Assembly: GCA_025267735.1 (NCBI GenBank)
Contig: CM046305.1
Coordinates: 36,043,108 to 36,107,107, forward strand
Length of the DNA stretch: 64,000 nt
Direction: 5' to 3'
Origin: Mactra quadrangularis
Lineage: Eukaryota; Mollusca; Bivalvia; Venerida; Mactridae
Every line of letters starts with the position of its first letter. Within the stretch, counting starts at the first letter, position 1. Below, in pieces: positions 63,645 through 64,000 of the stretch. The notes under the pieces were generated by a model. It saw nothing but the letters and a program-made list of their open reading frames with translations. It was not told the origin of the DNA and searched no databases. The position numbers and the translations under genes are program-made.

Positions 63645-63732
63645 TTTGGATAATGATTTGAACAAGGCAGAACTGACTATCAGGTGACTACAAGTCCTAG
63701 ATTCTAACCACTTAGCCAGGCATGCCATGATA
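63645..63732 (-). pseudogene. tRNA-like sequence or SINE head
   Basis: Minus strand reads GGCATGCCTGGCTAAGTGG then TTAGAATCTAGGACTTGTAG; the A box is good, the B box is not convincing. No intact cloverleaf. Confidence 0.3.
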
Positions 63733-64000
63733 CAATCTAAGGAGGGCATGAAAAATAAGTCAAAAATAAAAATACCTAATTCAACAATGGTGTTAATGGT
63801 GCTTTAAAAACTTTTTGAACAACCCTCTTATATTAAATGCAAATTAATGACAAATATAGAAGGTTATGAATCCTCGGCAACTAGGAATTAATCTGGATAC
63901 CCCACCCTGAGTCACAATACTAAAATATTTACTGGTATATTAAAATAGCTAAGGTTTTAAGTCAGACTTGAGAAGTCAGACTATATGAATATAAAATTTG

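Larger units (their letters stand above)
62102..64000 (-). other. intron upstream of the first visible rabphilin exon
   Basis: No N-terminal exon recognised. Holds the AAT run, a D-type SINE and a tRNA-like piece. The missing first coding exon should end two bases into a codon (phase 2). Confidence 0.5.

Overview
This is a eukaryotic nuclear genome window: AT-rich, intron-dense, and packed with short interspersed repeats. The repeats include tRNA-headed SINEs, many foldback DNA elements, and 'CAAGAGCT...' and 'TGACCTTGACC' repeat blocks. Together with the protein sequence of the main gene they point to a lophotrochozoan, most likely a bivalve mollusc. I cannot name the species.

One gene dominates. 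From 62101 down to 11006 on the minus strand I reconstructed 16 coding exons of a rabphilin-3A/Noc2-type Rab effector. Every junction has GT/AG and every splice phase is consistent. The joined frame is 660 residues plus a stop, and only the extreme N-terminus (roughly the first 20-30 residues) lies beyond the right edge. In order it encodes a Rab-binding helix, an eight-cysteine FYVE-like zinc finger, the SGAWFF Rab-binding motif, a low-complexity Ser/Gly/Asp/His linker on modular phase-1 exons, and two C2 domains (C2A, C2B) with complete calcium-ligand aspartates. In other animals such proteins link Rab3/Rab27 on secretory and synaptic vesicles to calcium-dependent exocytosis. A second, short, unrecognised minus-strand gene is suggested at the left edge: a Kozak-perfect first exon at 2970-3056 and a phase-compatible terminal exon at 454-603.

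Everything else is intron or intergenic DNA, largely mobile or tandem repeat. Blocks by position: foldback and piggyBac-like elements at 1.5 and 4.7-5.3 kb; SINEs at 5.9, 7.9, 18.1, 36, 38, 54, 57 and 60 kb; an hAT-type MITE with 8-bp target duplication at 16.8-17.2 kb; a 3-kb block with a 643-bp higher-order repeat at 23.9-27.0 kb; a 30-bp E-box-like array at 29.2-29.9 kb; a pogo/Tc1-like element carrying an unknown frameshifted coiled-coil ORF at 31.2-33.1 kb; TA-target MITEs at 35.3-36.0 and 52.0-53.0 kb; and a 66-bp higher-order minisatellite at 47.4-49.3 kb. Apart from the small left-edge gene and the broken ORF inside the 31-33 kb element, I see no other credible protein gene. Residue numbers for the rabphilin gene count from the first complete codon in the window (Leu, at 62100-62098).
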